Below, in pieces: positions 1 through 9,248 of a DNA stretch of 64,000 bases. Within the stretch, counting starts at the first letter, position 1. The number at the start of each line of letters is the position of its first letter. The translations under genes and the position numbers were made by a program. The DNA comes from Acidobacteriota bacterium (GTDB lineage: Bacteria > Acidobacteriota > UBA6911 > JACQSX01): assembly GCA_016211105.1 (NCBI GenBank), contig JACQSX010000010.1:62001-126000 (forward strand), in the 5' to 3' direction. The notes below the pieces were generated by a model. That model saw only the letters and a list, made by a program, of their open reading frames with translations, made no database searches and was not told the origin of the DNA.

Positions 1-684
1 ATCTCAATGGATGCGGATCTCCAGCATCCGCCCGAACTCGTCAAAAGCATGGTGGAATTGTGGCGTCAAGGCAATGAGGTCGTCTATACCGTCAAACAGG
101 CGGCAAAAGCGTTCTCCCCCGTTCGCCGATTTGCCATGTGGTGCGCCTATTCGATCATCCGTCGCACGACGGGCCTCCAGATCGCGTTTGGGCAGTCCGA
201 TTTTCGACTGCTAGATCGGGCGGTGGTAGATGTAATCAGCAAAATGCCGGAACAACGTAAATTCTTGCGCGGTTTGGTCAGTTGGGTTGGATTTAAGCAA
301 GTGGCTCTGCCTTACGAACTAGCAGACAGATATGCAGGAAGTTCAAGTTACTCGTACTGGAAACTCTTCCGCCTTTTTTTTGATGGAATATTCTCCTTTT
401 CGATTGTCCCCCTACGAACGACGCTTGTTCTGGGATTTCTCGCAGCGTCGCTAGCCCTTTTCTATGCTGTTTTCAGTCTTACGGCTGTATTCCTCGGGTG
501 GCGCGTGGCGCCGCCCGGCTGGCTGTCCACGACCATGGTTGTGCTTTTTCTGGGCGGCGCCCAACTGATTGGGATTGGGTTGGTCGGAGAGTATCTGGGA
601 CGAGTCTATGAAGAGACACAACAACGGCCTGTCTATATTGTTCGGCGTCGTATCGGCTTTGACGCGCTTGACGATCAACGATGA
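1..684 (+). CDS. Polyprenyl-phosphate glycosyltransferase, family 2 (5' partial)
   Basis: Membrane-anchored family 2 glycosyltransferase of the DPM1/GtrB/ArnC type, which loads a sugar from a nucleotide donor onto polyprenyl phosphate at the cytoplasmic face of the inner membrane. The reading frame is open at base 1. The first visible residues are the metal-binding segment MDADLQHPPE, so the N-terminal part of the catalytic domain (roughly 90 residues in this family) lies outside the window. Other family marks are SDFRLLDR, the segment AGSSSYSYWKLF before the membrane part, two hydrophobic helices in the last 90 residues, and the closing GEYLGRVYEE. Its stop overlaps the next start as ATGA, so the two are translationally coupled. 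The family call is firm; the sugar is unknown. Confidence 0.9.
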   Translation: MSMDADLQHPPELVKSMVELWRQGNEVVYTVKQAAKAFSPVRRFAMWCAYSIIRRTTGLQIAFGQSDFRLLDRAVVDVISKMPEQRKFLRGLVSWVGFKQVALPYELADRYAGSSSYSYWKLFRLFFDGIFSFSIVPLRTTLVLGFLAASLALFYAVFSLTAVFLGWRVAPPGWLSTTMVVLFLGGAQLIGIGLVGEYLGRVYEETQQRPVYIVRRRIGFDALDDQR

Positions 685-1493
685 AATGCATTGTTTGCGG
701 TTCGGATAAAACGAGAGATTATTGGGATCATCGTCTTGTCCAATGTACGGAATGCTTCCTGGTGCGTGCGGCAGACTCTTACTTTTCGTGCCAACCCTCC
801 GGCTTATATACCGAGACGTACTATCAAGGCGCCGAATATGCAGACTACATGGGAGAACGTAAGGCTCTAGCTCGCAACTTTCAGCAGCGCATCGCGATAT
901 TGCGCCGCCTGGCGCCGGAAGCGAGGAAGCTGGTTGAAATTGGATCCGGCTACGGCTTCTTTCTTGAGATGGCGGGCCGGTACTGGGGTGTGAAAGGCTT
1001 TGAGATCTCCGAATATGCGGCGCAGCAAGCGCAGAGGATGAGTCTGCCCTGCATACAGGGTGACTACCTTCTTGAAGACATCGCCGCCGAGAAGTCAGAT
1101 ATCGTGTGCCTGTGGGATGCAATCGAGCACCTCAGGACCCCCCGGTTGGTGCTGGAAAAAGTCGAAGCTGACTTGCGCCCGCGAGGTGTGGTAGCGATCA
1201 GTACCGGTGATATCGGCGCCCTTTTGCCAAGACTACAGAAAGCGAGGTGGCGTTTAATTCATCCTCCCACCCATCTCTGGTATTTTTCCTTGACCCTCTT
1301 GCTCCGGCTGTTGCGCGAGGTGGGTTTTGAACCCGTGAAAATTTCCTACCCGTTTCACTATCGGTCGCTGCGGTGGCTGGCGGGTAGAGTATCGCGATGT
1401 GCTCCCCGGTGGATCGGAGACTTGCCGATTCCGCTCCAGACGGGCGATATCGTGGAGGTCTACGCGCGGAAGCGTAGAGGAACAAGTGACTAA
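681..1493 (+). CDS. SAM-dependent methyltransferase with N-terminal Cys pairs
   Basis: Class I S-adenosylmethionine methyltransferase of 270 residues, probably modifying a sugar or lipid-linked intermediate of the surrounding glycan pathway. The first 25 residues carry two Cys-x2-Cys pairs (CIVC and CTEC), which resemble a small zinc-binding knuckle found at the start of many sugar-cluster methyltransferases. The SAM-binding motif I is LVEIGSGYGFF near residue 88, and an acidic motif CLWDAIEHL follows about 55 residues later. The start is the ATG in the ATGA overlap with the preceding glycosyltransferase. The next gene begins 8 bases before this stop. The substrate cannot be read from sequence. 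Confidence 0.85.
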   Translation: MKCIVCGSDKTRDYWDHRLVQCTECFLVRAADSYFSCQPSGLYTETYYQGAEYADYMGERKALARNFQQRIAILRRLAPEARKLVEIGSGYGFFLEMAGRYWGVKGFEISEYAAQQAQRMSLPCIQGDYLLEDIAAEKSDIVCLWDAIEHLRTPRLVLEKVEADLRPRGVVAISTGDIGALLPRLQKARWRLIHPPTHLWYFSLTLLLRLLREVGFEPVKISYPFHYRSLRWLAGRVSRCAPRWIGDLPIPLQTGDIVEVYARKRRGTSD

Positions 1494-2595
1494 GCTGCTC
1501 CTTGTCATCAGTGAGGCGTTCCGTTCCCATGGTGGCATCCAGCAGTACAACCGATTGCTCTGCAAAGCAGTGTCAGACTACGCCGAACACACAGGTGCGC
1601 GGGTGCAGATTGTGTCTCGCAATGACGAAAATCTGGATTCGGTGAATTCGTACATTCATGGCTCTGGCGTCCGTTTCCGCGGGTATGATACCGATTTGCG
1701 GCGCTTCGTGAAAGGCGTGCTACGGGCGAGTGTGCAACTGCGCCCCGACATTACGTTGCTGGGTCTGGTGAACTTCTCCCCGATCGGGCCGATTTTACGT
1801 CTGCTTGGCTTGACCCAACGATTTGGTGTTGCGTTGTATGGCGTTGAAGCGTGGCGGGTGTTGCCGCCCTTGCAGCGGTGGGCATTGGGTCGAGCAGACT
1901 TTGCCCTCGCCATCAGCGAGTACACGCGAGGTATGACCGTCTCGCTTAACAGAGTATCACAAGATCGGATTTACATTCTTCACCCGGCGTTGGATCCATT
2001 TTGGCCGAAGTCGTCCACGAGTTGCCCGCCTCCAAGAGGTGGGTCCAAAGGGCGTTATTCCTTATTGACGGTGGCGCGACTGGACGCGAGCGAGAAATAC
2101 AAAGGCACCGACCAGGTGATCCGGGCCCTGCCGCAAGTCATTTCTGAGGCCGGCGATCTCAGTTACGTTGTCGTGGGTGATGGTGATGACCGGCCACGCT
2201 TGGAGAGGCTGGCGCAGACTGTGAATATCTCTGACAAAGTCCAGTTCTTGGGTCATGTAGCGCCAGATGTCCTGAGACGGCTATACGCCGAGTGCGATCT
2301 CTTCATCATGCCTAGCCTGAAGGAAGGCTTTGGCATCGTGTTCCTGGAAGCCATGTCGTGTGGCAAAGCGTGTATTGGAGGTTGCCATGGTGGGACGCCG
2401 GAGGTGGTGGTTGAAGGACAAACGGGCCTTCTCGTTGATTATCACGATTCGCAAGGCTTAACGAAAGCGATTTGTCGTCTGCTACAGGACAGCGAGACTC
2501 GGGACAGAATGGGCAAAGCGGGTCAGGCAAGACTGCACGACCAATTTATGTATCCGTCATTTCGAAGCCGTTTCGCTGACATTTTGGAATCGTAG
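1486..2595 (+). CDS. Glycosyltransferase family 4
   Basis: GT-B fold, family 4 retaining glycosyltransferase (about 369 residues), cytoplasmic and expected to extend the lipid-linked glycan. It opens with a strand and Gly-Gly turn (VISEAFRSHGGIQQYN) and has the family's C-terminal nucleotide-sugar site with an E-x7-E motif in KEGFGIVFLEAMSCG. I place the start at a GTG at 1486 because AGAGGA lies four bases upstream and conservation begins right after it. An in-frame ATG at 1399 exists but would lie deep inside the methyltransferase gene. The overlap with the preceding stop is 8 bases, indicating an operon. Confidence 0.88.
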   Translation: MTKLLLVISEAFRSHGGIQQYNRLLCKAVSDYAEHTGARVQIVSRNDENLDSVNSYIHGSGVRFRGYDTDLRRFVKGVLRASVQLRPDITLLGLVNFSPIGPILRLLGLTQRFGVALYGVEAWRVLPPLQRWALGRADFALAISEYTRGMTVSLNRVSQDRIYILHPALDPFWPKSSTSCPPPRGGSKGRYSLLTVARLDASEKYKGTDQVIRALPQVISEAGDLSYVVVGDGDDRPRLERLAQTVNISDKVQFLGHVAPDVLRRLYAECDLFIMPSLKEGFGIVFLEAMSCGKACIGGCHGGTPEVVVEGQTGLLVDYHDSQGLTKAICRLLQDSETRDRMGKAGQARLHDQFMYPSFRSRFADILES

Positions 2596-2653
2596 TTGAT
2601 GGCTGCATCCTCATAGATGTCCCCTGAAGGTAAATAGAAAAGGTAAATAGAAT

Positions 2654-4522
2654 ATGTGTGGCATCTGTGGTCTCTATGGGTTTTCGGAGCCGCTCCCTCG
2701 CTTGGATCGCATGCAACGGGCGTTGATCCACCGTGGTCCCGACTCGGAAGGACAATATTACGATGGCCAGATCGCGTTGGGAATTCGCCGCCTGGCCATT
2801 ATCGATCTGAAAACAGGCGAACAGCCGATCTATAACGAGGATCACTCCGTCGTAGTGGTGTTTAACGGTGAGATCTATAACTATCAAGAACTGGCGTCTG
2901 AGCTCGTGGCTAAAGGACATCGGTTCGTGACGCATACGGATACCGAAACGATCGTCCATGCGTACGAAGAGTATGGTCCGGATTGCGTGCAACACCTGCG
3001 TGGCATGTTTGCCTTTGCAGTGTGGGATCGCAAAACTCAGAAACTCTTTCTCGCTCGAGATCGTTTCGGGATTAAACCACTTTATTTCTGGCAGACAGGA
3101 TCCCAATTGGCTTTCGCATCCGAGGTGCGGGCTTTGCTGGCCGGTGAGGTTACGCCCAGATCCTTGTCGCAGTCGGGGTTGAAGAGCTATCTCGCCTATG
3201 GCGCCGTTCAGGAACCGTTGACGCTCGTCGATGGCGTGTATTCCTTACTTCCGGGACAAACCCTCACTCTGGGACACGGCAGGATCAGCATACAACGTTA
3301 TTGGGCGCCGCCTCACCAGCAGAGCGGGGCAACTGACCGAGATCTGCCGGAGATTCAAAGAGAAGTGTGCAGGCTGTTGTCACAGTCCGTCGCTCAACAT
3401 TTATTGAGCGACGTGCCTTTGGGTGTTTTCCTGAGTGGTGGAATGGATTCGGGAACCGTCGTGGGCCTGATGAGTCAGGCTGTGCGCGAGCCAGTTCGTT
3501 CGTTCACGATTCACTTCCGTGAAACGGAATTCGACGAAAGTCGTGCCGCGATCGCTACTGCTGAATACTGGAAAACACAGCAAACCACAGTACTGTTGAC
3601 TGGGGATGAAATTCTACACGATCTACCGCAAGCCGTAGCGGCAATGGATCAACCTACCGTAGATGGCGTCAATTCGTGGTATGTGTCGAGGGCAGCCAGG
3701 CGGGGAGGGGTGAAAGTCGCGTTGTCGGGTCTTGGGGGGGATGAACTGTTTGGCGGGTATCCTACCTTCCGTGAGATCCCATGGATGGAGCGCGCCGGCG
3801 CTCTTTTGTGCCATGGGCCGTTACTGCTACGACGTATGGGGGCAAGCGTCACGGGAAGGTTATTGGGGAAAAACGACGTTGCGGCCAAGTTGGATGCTTT
3901 TCTACGTGATGATACTTACTTTCCACATCCGTATTATGTCCATCGGGTACTTTTTACGCCAGCGCGGTGCGAAGAACTGCTTCGGGCGAGGCACCGAAAT
4001 GGATCCGTCGCAGCAGCGTGGCGGCGGAAAGTAGCCGACGACCTGGATCATGCAGCCTTCTATGATGCAGTTGGGGCTATTAGTTATCTTGAATTGCGCA
4101 ACTATCTCCTTTGCACGTTGCTGCGAGATGCCGATTGCATGAGCATGGCTCATTCATTGGAATTAAGAGTCCCGATGCTTGATCACGAACTGGTTGAATA
4201 TGTGATCCGTGTACCAGGGCGCCTGAAGGTAACTGGCAAGAGGGCAAAGCCGCTGCTGGTAGGAGCAATGAAGGGTATATTGCTCCCCGGGAGACGTTAC
4301 GAAAAGCGTCCATTCACCTTTCCGTGGCGCGCGTGGTTGTCAACTTCTTTGCGAAGCCAGTTAGAGAAAACTTTTTCCGATCACGAAAGCGCCTTGGACA
4401 GCGCTCTCGACCATCCCTCGGTAGCGGCCGTATGGAACCGATTTCTGGCGGGGCAGACTTCGTGGGCGAGGCCCTGGGCGCTCTATGTCCTGGAACGGTG
4501 GATCGCGAGACACTTGGGATGA
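2654..4522 (+). CDS. asnB: Asparagine synthase (glutamine-hydrolysing) family amidotransferase
   Basis: Two-domain glutamine-dependent amidotransferase of 622 residues. The N-terminal class II glutaminase begins MCGICGLYG, with Cys2 as nucleophile after Met removal, and has the glutamine-site segments RGPDSEG and FNGEIYNYQ. The C-terminal synthetase domain has the ATP pyrophosphatase loop LSGGMDSGT near residue 260. In glycan clusters such enzymes are usually not for free asparagine but amidate a sugar acid or related group; that role here is inference from context. The start has a GGTAAATAGA stretch upstream, partly repeated. Its stop overlaps the next start as ATGA. Confidence 0.88.
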   Translation: MCGICGLYGFSEPLPRLDRMQRALIHRGPDSEGQYYDGQIALGIRRLAIIDLKTGEQPIYNEDHSVVVVFNGEIYNYQELASELVAKGHRFVTHTDTETIVHAYEEYGPDCVQHLRGMFAFAVWDRKTQKLFLARDRFGIKPLYFWQTGSQLAFASEVRALLAGEVTPRSLSQSGLKSYLAYGAVQEPLTLVDGVYSLLPGQTLTLGHGRISIQRYWAPPHQQSGATDRDLPEIQREVCRLLSQSVAQHLLSDVPLGVFLSGGMDSGTVVGLMSQAVREPVRSFTIHFRETEFDESRAAIATAEYWKTQQTTVLLTGDEILHDLPQAVAAMDQPTVDGVNSWYVSRAARRGGVKVALSGLGGDELFGGYPTFREIPWMERAGALLCHGPLLLRRMGASVTGRLLGKNDVAAKLDAFLRDDTYFPHPYYVHRVLFTPARCEELLRARHRNGSVAAAWRRKVADDLDHAAFYDAVGAISYLELRNYLLCTLLRDADCMSMAHSLELRVPMLDHELVEYVIRVPGRLKVTGKRAKPLLVGAMKGILLPGRRYEKRPFTFPWRAWLSTSLRSQLEKTFSDHESALDSALDHPSVAAVWNRFLAGQTSWARPWALYVLERWIARHLG

Positions 4523-5664
4523 AGCCAATTCGGATTGCCATCGACGCAACCTCGGCGGTTACGGGAGGAGGAATGACCCATCTGCTCAATCTCCTGCCTG
4601 CTCTTGCGGACATTGATCAGGCAAACACGTATTGGATCTTGCTCTCAAGCTGGCAGACAGGCATGGAACTCGATCTACCGTCCCGTTTCAAGGTAAAGCG
4701 GATCCATTTTCCGAAACCAACGAAATTATGTCGTCTGGCTTGGCAGCAGTTTGTTCTACCGATATTTTTAGCTCGGCGAGGCGTGGATGCGCTGCTTTCC
4801 CCTACAGATGTCGCGCCACTGCTCGGCGTCATTCCCACGGTGCTCGGTATCAGGAACCCCAATCCATATTGGGGACCCGAAGCGACGACACGACTTGGAC
4901 GCATACGTGAAAGCGTACAGCCTCGTCTTACCCGGTTTTCTGCTCGGAAGGCGACTCGTCTGTTCTTTGTAACGGAGTACTCCCGGCAGGTGATTTCCAG
5001 CAAGCTCGGTTTACCGTTGAACAAGTCCCGCGTCATTTATCACGGCGTGTCGAGGGCCTTTAGCGACGGCCACGCGGTCTCTGGGAGCTTACAGAGTTTC
5101 GAAGGCTCTCATCCGTACATATTGTGTGTCTCCGCTGTGCGAGTTCACAAAGATTATGCAACCTTGATACGAGCCTTCAAAGACCTGGTTTCAAGGCATT
5201 CAGTCAGCCACCACCTCGTAATTGCAGGCCCGGTGGTTGATCCTCCGTATTATCAACGTCTCGAATCGATGCTTGGACAGGAAGGCGTTGCCGATCGAGT
5301 TCACTTCATTGGTGAATTGCCCTATCGCGCGATGCCGGGTTTGTATCGCGATGCGGAGTTGTTCGTGTTACCTTCACAAGCAGAGACATTCGGGCATCCG
5401 CTTGTGGAGGCCATGGCGTCCGGTTTGCCTGTGATTACTACGGACCTTCCGGTGAGCCGTGAAATCTGCCATGATGCGGCATCGTATTTTCCCCCGGGAG
5501 ACCCAAGGGCACTGGCCGACAAGATGCATCTCTTGCTGAGCGACGCCGGCGCCCGTGACGCACTGGCCGCTAGTGGGCTAAAACGGGCTTTAGATTTCTC
5601 CTGGACGAAGACAGCACAGCAAACGCTGCAGTTGTTATACGAAGCCGTCAATTCGCGAGAATGA
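4519..5664 (+). CDS. Glycosyltransferase family 4
   Basis: Family 4 glycosyltransferase of 381 residues. It begins MKPIRIAIDATSAVTGGGMT, a typical first strand with a glycine-rich acceptor loop. The donor site E-x7-E is in QAETFGHPLVEAMASG, and VSAVRVHKDYATLIRAF matches the strand-turn at the start of the second Rossmann domain. I use the ATG at 4519, which forms an ATGA overlap with the stop of the amidotransferase. The frame stays open upstream to 4324, but that part lies inside the previous gene and is not conserved-looking. The stop again overlaps the following start. Confidence 0.88.
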   Translation: MKPIRIAIDATSAVTGGGMTHLLNLLPALADIDQANTYWILLSSWQTGMELDLPSRFKVKRIHFPKPTKLCRLAWQQFVLPIFLARRGVDALLSPTDVAPLLGVIPTVLGIRNPNPYWGPEATTRLGRIRESVQPRLTRFSARKATRLFFVTEYSRQVISSKLGLPLNKSRVIYHGVSRAFSDGHAVSGSLQSFEGSHPYILCVSAVRVHKDYATLIRAFKDLVSRHSVSHHLVIAGPVVDPPYYQRLESMLGQEGVADRVHFIGELPYRAMPGLYRDAELFVLPSQAETFGHPLVEAMASGLPVITTDLPVSREICHDAASYFPPGDPRALADKMHLLLSDAGARDALAASGLKRALDFSWTKTAQQTLQLLYEAVNSRE

Positions 5665-6656
5665 ATCGTATGAGGAACCGTGTATTTGTTGAGAAAGTTG
5701 AATCCGGAAAACTATCCAACGTTGTCAGGCAAGCCCTTGAATGGCTCGACTGGGGCTCGCTGATTCCCCAAGGCGCGCGCGTCTTCCTAAAGCCGAATTT
5801 TACGTATCCCTTCTACAAGCCGGGCGTGTCGACTTCGCCGCAGGTGATTGAAGCGCTCGTGTCGATCCTGCGGGAGCGTACGACTGCCATTTTTATCGGC
5901 GAGTCTGATGGAGGCTCCCTTGCATGGAGTGCGGAAGAGGCTTTTGATGGCCATGGTTTACCGGAATTAGCCCGGCGCTATGGCGTTGGGTTGGTCAATC
6001 TGAGCCGGGTGGCCAGGGAGGAGGCATCCGTCGCCGTAGCGGGACGGCAAGTCCGTGTGGTCCTGCCGTCGATGCTTCTGCGCGAAATCGACGTGTTTAT
6101 TACTCTACCGGTGCCTAAGGTACACGTAATGACAGGCGTGAGCCTTGGCTTTAAGAATCAATGGGGTTGTCTCCCTGATGTGAAGCGGCTGCGTTATCAC
6201 TCGGAGTTTGCTCACGTGGTGCTTGCGGTTCACAAATTGCTCAAACCGCGCATCGCCTTTTTCGATGGCACTTACTTTTTGGATCGTACCGGACCGATGG
6301 AGGGCGATCCGGTAAAGATGGATCTTATTGTCGCAGCTAACGATGTTGGGGCAGGGACGCTGGCATGTTGCGAGATTATGCAAATCCCACCCGGACGCAT
6401 CCGTCATCTTCGCCTGGCAATGCGGGAAGGACTGATGCCAAAGAAATCTGGGGAACTAGGTTTGAACCAACCCCTGGAATCTTTGAAGCAACACCGCTTT
6501 ACCTTGCAACGGACCCTCATGAACTGGGTCACACTTGCGATCTTCCATAATTCGCTGGCGACCAGGTTAATTTACGATTCCAAGCTCGCCGGACCCATTC
6601 ATCAGTTGATTTATTCGGTCCGCGGCAAGCCAAAGGATGTGGTCCCACAGTGGTAG
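5661..6656 (+). CDS. DUF362 domain protein
   Basis: Protein of 331 residues matching the DUF362 family. Visible family marks are VFLKPNFTYPF near residue 44, the segment GVSTSPQVIEALV, and IFIGESDGG, followed by a central region with LPVPKVHVMTGVSLGFKNQWG. DUF362 proteins are often fused to or near ferredoxin-type Fe-S proteins, but no cysteine cluster is present here. The position inside a tightly coupled glycosyltransferase operon (ATGA overlap with the GT4 before it) suggests a role in glycan or lipid-carrier chemistry; this is inference only. A second ATG nine bases downstream is an alternative start. Confidence 0.8.
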   Translation: MNRMRNRVFVEKVESGKLSNVVRQALEWLDWGSLIPQGARVFLKPNFTYPFYKPGVSTSPQVIEALVSILRERTTAIFIGESDGGSLAWSAEEAFDGHGLPELARRYGVGLVNLSRVAREEASVAVAGRQVRVVLPSMLLREIDVFITLPVPKVHVMTGVSLGFKNQWGCLPDVKRLRYHSEFAHVVLAVHKLLKPRIAFFDGTYFLDRTGPMEGDPVKMDLIVAANDVGAGTLACCEIMQIPPGRIRHLRLAMREGLMPKKSGELGLNQPLESLKQHRFTLQRTLMNWVTLAIFHNSLATRLIYDSKLAGPIHQLIYSVRGKPKDVVPQW

Positions 6657-6694
6657 GTGAATCGTAAGTCACACTCCGGCTACACTAGAGCCCG

Positions 6695-8287
6695 ATGCCT
6701 GCGAATCCTGAGCAAAGTAGTTTTTGGCGGCGCCACGAGCGCGCGGTTCTCATCGCGGTTATTCTGTTGGGTCTGACGTTGCGCCTCTACGGCGTGACAC
6801 TGCCCCTGACGGACAGTCACCACCAGCGTCAGGCGCAGACGGCCATGGTGACACGCAACCTCTTCGAGAACCACATGAACATCTTCTACACTCAGTATGA
6901 CATTTATGGCAACTCACCAGGATATGCGATCCTGGAATTTCCCTTGTTAAATGCTCTGGTGGCTCTGATGTATACCCTCTTCGGCGTCCACGAGATGATT
7001 GGCCGGTTGGCGACGGTGGCGTTTTCTGTGGGCGCCATGCTACTGATGCACCGCTTGGCGAGCCGATTTTTCCAGCCGGGGCCGGCGTTGGCTGCCACCG
7101 CAATGTATGCATTGTCTCCCATGAACATCTACTTCAGTCGGACGTTCATGCCCGAGTCGCCCATGATGTTTTTCATGGTCGGCGCTGTCTGTTTTTTCTT
7201 GGAATGGATCGATCGCCAGCGAGCTGGGACTTATTTTGCGGCCATCTTGTTCGCCGCGTTTGCTTTCCTAGTGAAAATACCCACACTATTTATTCTCGTG
7301 CCAGTCAGCTACATCTATTGGGACCGTTATGGGATGCGTGGCTTCCGGCAGGCGAAATTCTGGGTTTATAGCCTGGGCGCGACGGCGCCCGCCATTCTGT
7401 GGACCTTGCATGCTTCTACCGTGAACTCGCTATCAGCGGAGGGTTGGGCTCCTGAAGCGGATCTAGTGCGATTTATGGGTGATTTCGGCGTGCGTTTCAG
7501 CTTTTCCTATTACTCTTTTCTGTTCAGGTCGGCCATCTTCCTGCTTGGCCCTCTGGGATTCCTGCTGTTGCTGGCAGGGGTACGGATGGGAAAAGATCAG
7601 AAGAGCTATCGCGTGCTATACGTATGGCTGATCGCCGGCCTAGCCTACCTCTTTGTTCTGGCGGGCGCGGCGTCATCCCATTACTATTACATTCTTCCGC
7701 TACTACCGCCTGCCGCGCTGTTTGCTGGTGTCTGGGTGCAGAAAACTTTTCACAGCGAGATGGCGAAGATATGGCTCAGGAGAGGTTCTTCCAGGCGATC
7801 TCTTTTTGCGCTGGTTTTACTGATTGCTCTATTGATCCACGGGTCCTTTTGCATCGCCCTGGCGCGGGATCTGTATGATGTGAAAAAAAGGGTTCCCTAC
7901 CACTTGGAGATAGCTCAAATCATTCGGCAGAAGACGATTCCCAGTGGGGCCCTGATCTTGAATGATCCGCCCAATGCTCTCAACACCACGTTGACTTACT
8001 ATTCCCACCGCAAAAGTTGGCCCTTTTCAGTGGAACCCGGCGATCAAGCAATTCGCGACCTGGAGACGTTAAGGGCGAAAGGAGCGACAACCTACGTTGC
8101 CGTGGACAACAGCTACGGTAGCGGCGTTGCGGAGACACGCCGGAACGGCGAGTTCTGGCGTTATTTAAACGATCACTATGAGCCGATTGCGCTTCACACG
8201 CATTACGTTATTTTTGATCTTCTCGTTCCTAAGAGATCAAAAGAACGGCCCTGGTCGGCCATGGAAGCAAAAGGTGGAAGTATTTGA
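6695..8287 (+). CDS. ArnT/PMT-like membrane glycosyltransferase (GT39/GT83 type)
   Basis: Polytopic membrane protein of 530 residues, resembling the dolichyl-phosphate-mannose/ArnT transferases that use a polyprenyl-phosphate sugar on the periplasmic side. After the first hydrophobic helix comes LPLTDSHHQRQAQTAMVTRN, which has the acidic residue and Arg/Gln pattern of the first periplasmic loop in this family. Around ten further hydrophobic stretches follow, then a soluble C-terminal part of about 120 residues. The polyprenyl-phosphate sugar synthase at the window start would supply the donor. The acceptor (lipid A, glycan or protein) is unknown. Confidence 0.8.
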   Translation: MPANPEQSSFWRRHERAVLIAVILLGLTLRLYGVTLPLTDSHHQRQAQTAMVTRNLFENHMNIFYTQYDIYGNSPGYAILEFPLLNALVALMYTLFGVHEMIGRLATVAFSVGAMLLMHRLASRFFQPGPALAATAMYALSPMNIYFSRTFMPESPMMFFMVGAVCFFLEWIDRQRAGTYFAAILFAAFAFLVKIPTLFILVPVSYIYWDRYGMRGFRQAKFWVYSLGATAPAILWTLHASTVNSLSAEGWAPEADLVRFMGDFGVRFSFSYYSFLFRSAIFLLGPLGFLLLLAGVRMGKDQKSYRVLYVWLIAGLAYLFVLAGAASSHYYYILPLLPPAALFAGVWVQKTFHSEMAKIWLRRGSSRRSLFALVLLIALLIHGSFCIALARDLYDVKKRVPYHLEIAQIIRQKTIPSGALILNDPPNALNTTLTYYSHRKSWPFSVEPGDQAIRDLETLRAKGATTYVAVDNSYGSGVAETRRNGEFWRYLNDHYEPIALHTHYVIFDLLVPKRSKERPWSAMEAKGGSI

Positions 8288-8313
8288 ATCATTCTTCAAC
8301 CGGAGGTTAGCAA

Positions 8314-9240
8314 GTGACGAGAATCCTTGTGACAGGCAGCAAAGGCACGTTAGGACGCCCACTAGTGCGCGAACTGAAGCACCGCGGGCATGAAGTCTGG
8401 CAGCTCGACTTACAGCATCAGGCCGATGAGATGTACATCCGGGCGGACACCAGCTCCTACAGGCAACTGGAACGCGTATTCGAGCAGGACTACGACTACG
8501 TCTATCACCTGGCCGCGGAATTCGGACGGATTAACGGCGAAGAGTACTACGATACGCTATGGCAAACGAATGTCATTGGCACGCGCAACATTTTGGAGTG
8601 GCAAAAGAAGAAGAGATTTCGTCTAATCTTCGCGTCATCCTCGGAAATTTACGGGGACAAGCACGCAGAGATTTTGTCTGAAGATATACCGCTTTATCAT
8701 TCGATCATCCAACAAAATGATTATGCCGTCACGAAGTGGGTCAACGAAATTCAATGCATGAACTTCGAAAAACGCTTTGGATTAGAAATCGTCCGGCTCC
8801 GTTTCTTCAATGCCTACGGTCCGGGTGAACACTATCATCACTACAGAAGTGTCGTTTGCCTCTTCTGTTATCGGGCGCTGCATAACCTATCTTACACCGT
8901 ATATAAGAATTATCACCGCGTGTTTATGTACATTGATGACTTCATCCCCACACTGGCGAATGTCGTCGACAACTTTATCCCAGGCGAAGTGTACAACATT
9001 GGTGGTAATGAATTCAGGAGTGTGGAAGACTTGAGCAATATTATTCTAGAGCGCTTGGGACTAGATGGTTCGAGAGTGACCTATATGCCGCAGGATGCGC
9101 ACAATGTTCAGAATAAGAGGCCCGATATTAGCAAGGCGAGCAAGGCGTTTGGTCACAATCCTGGGGTGACTTTAGAAGAGGGCGTGCCCCGCACGATCGA
9201 ATGGATGCGGCAGGTGTATGCCAGTACGGTAAAACATTAG
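8314..9240 (+). CDS. NAD-dependent sugar epimerase/dehydratase (SDR)
   Basis: Extended SDR enzyme of 308 residues acting on a nucleotide sugar. It begins MTRILVTGSKGTLGRPLV, with the Gly-rich NAD(P) motif G-x2-G-x2-G, and has SSSEIYGD followed by the catalytic YAVTK (Tyr-x3-Lys). The start codon is GTG at 8314 with a strong GGAGG eight bases upstream. It follows the ArnT-like gene by 26 bases and precedes a GT2 by 8 bases. Whether it epimerises, dehydrates or reduces cannot be told from the sequence. Confidence 0.88.
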   Translation: MTRILVTGSKGTLGRPLVRELKHRGHEVWQLDLQHQADEMYIRADTSSYRQLERVFEQDYDYVYHLAAEFGRINGEEYYDTLWQTNVIGTRNILEWQKKKRFRLIFASSSEIYGDKHAEILSEDIPLYHSIIQQNDYAVTKWVNEIQCMNFEKRFGLEIVRLRFFNAYGPGEHYHHYRSVVCLFCYRALHNLSYTVYKNYHRVFMYIDDFIPTLANVVDNFIPGEVYNIGGNEFRSVEDLSNIILERLGLDGSRVTYMPQDAHNVQNKRPDISKASKAFGHNPGVTLEEGVPRTIEWMRQVYASTVKH

Positions 9241-9248
9241 GGGAAAAA

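Noticed and set aside
451-1122. Antisense frame of 223 codons at the window start
   Set aside because: It crosses two well-supported glycan genes and shows no domain.
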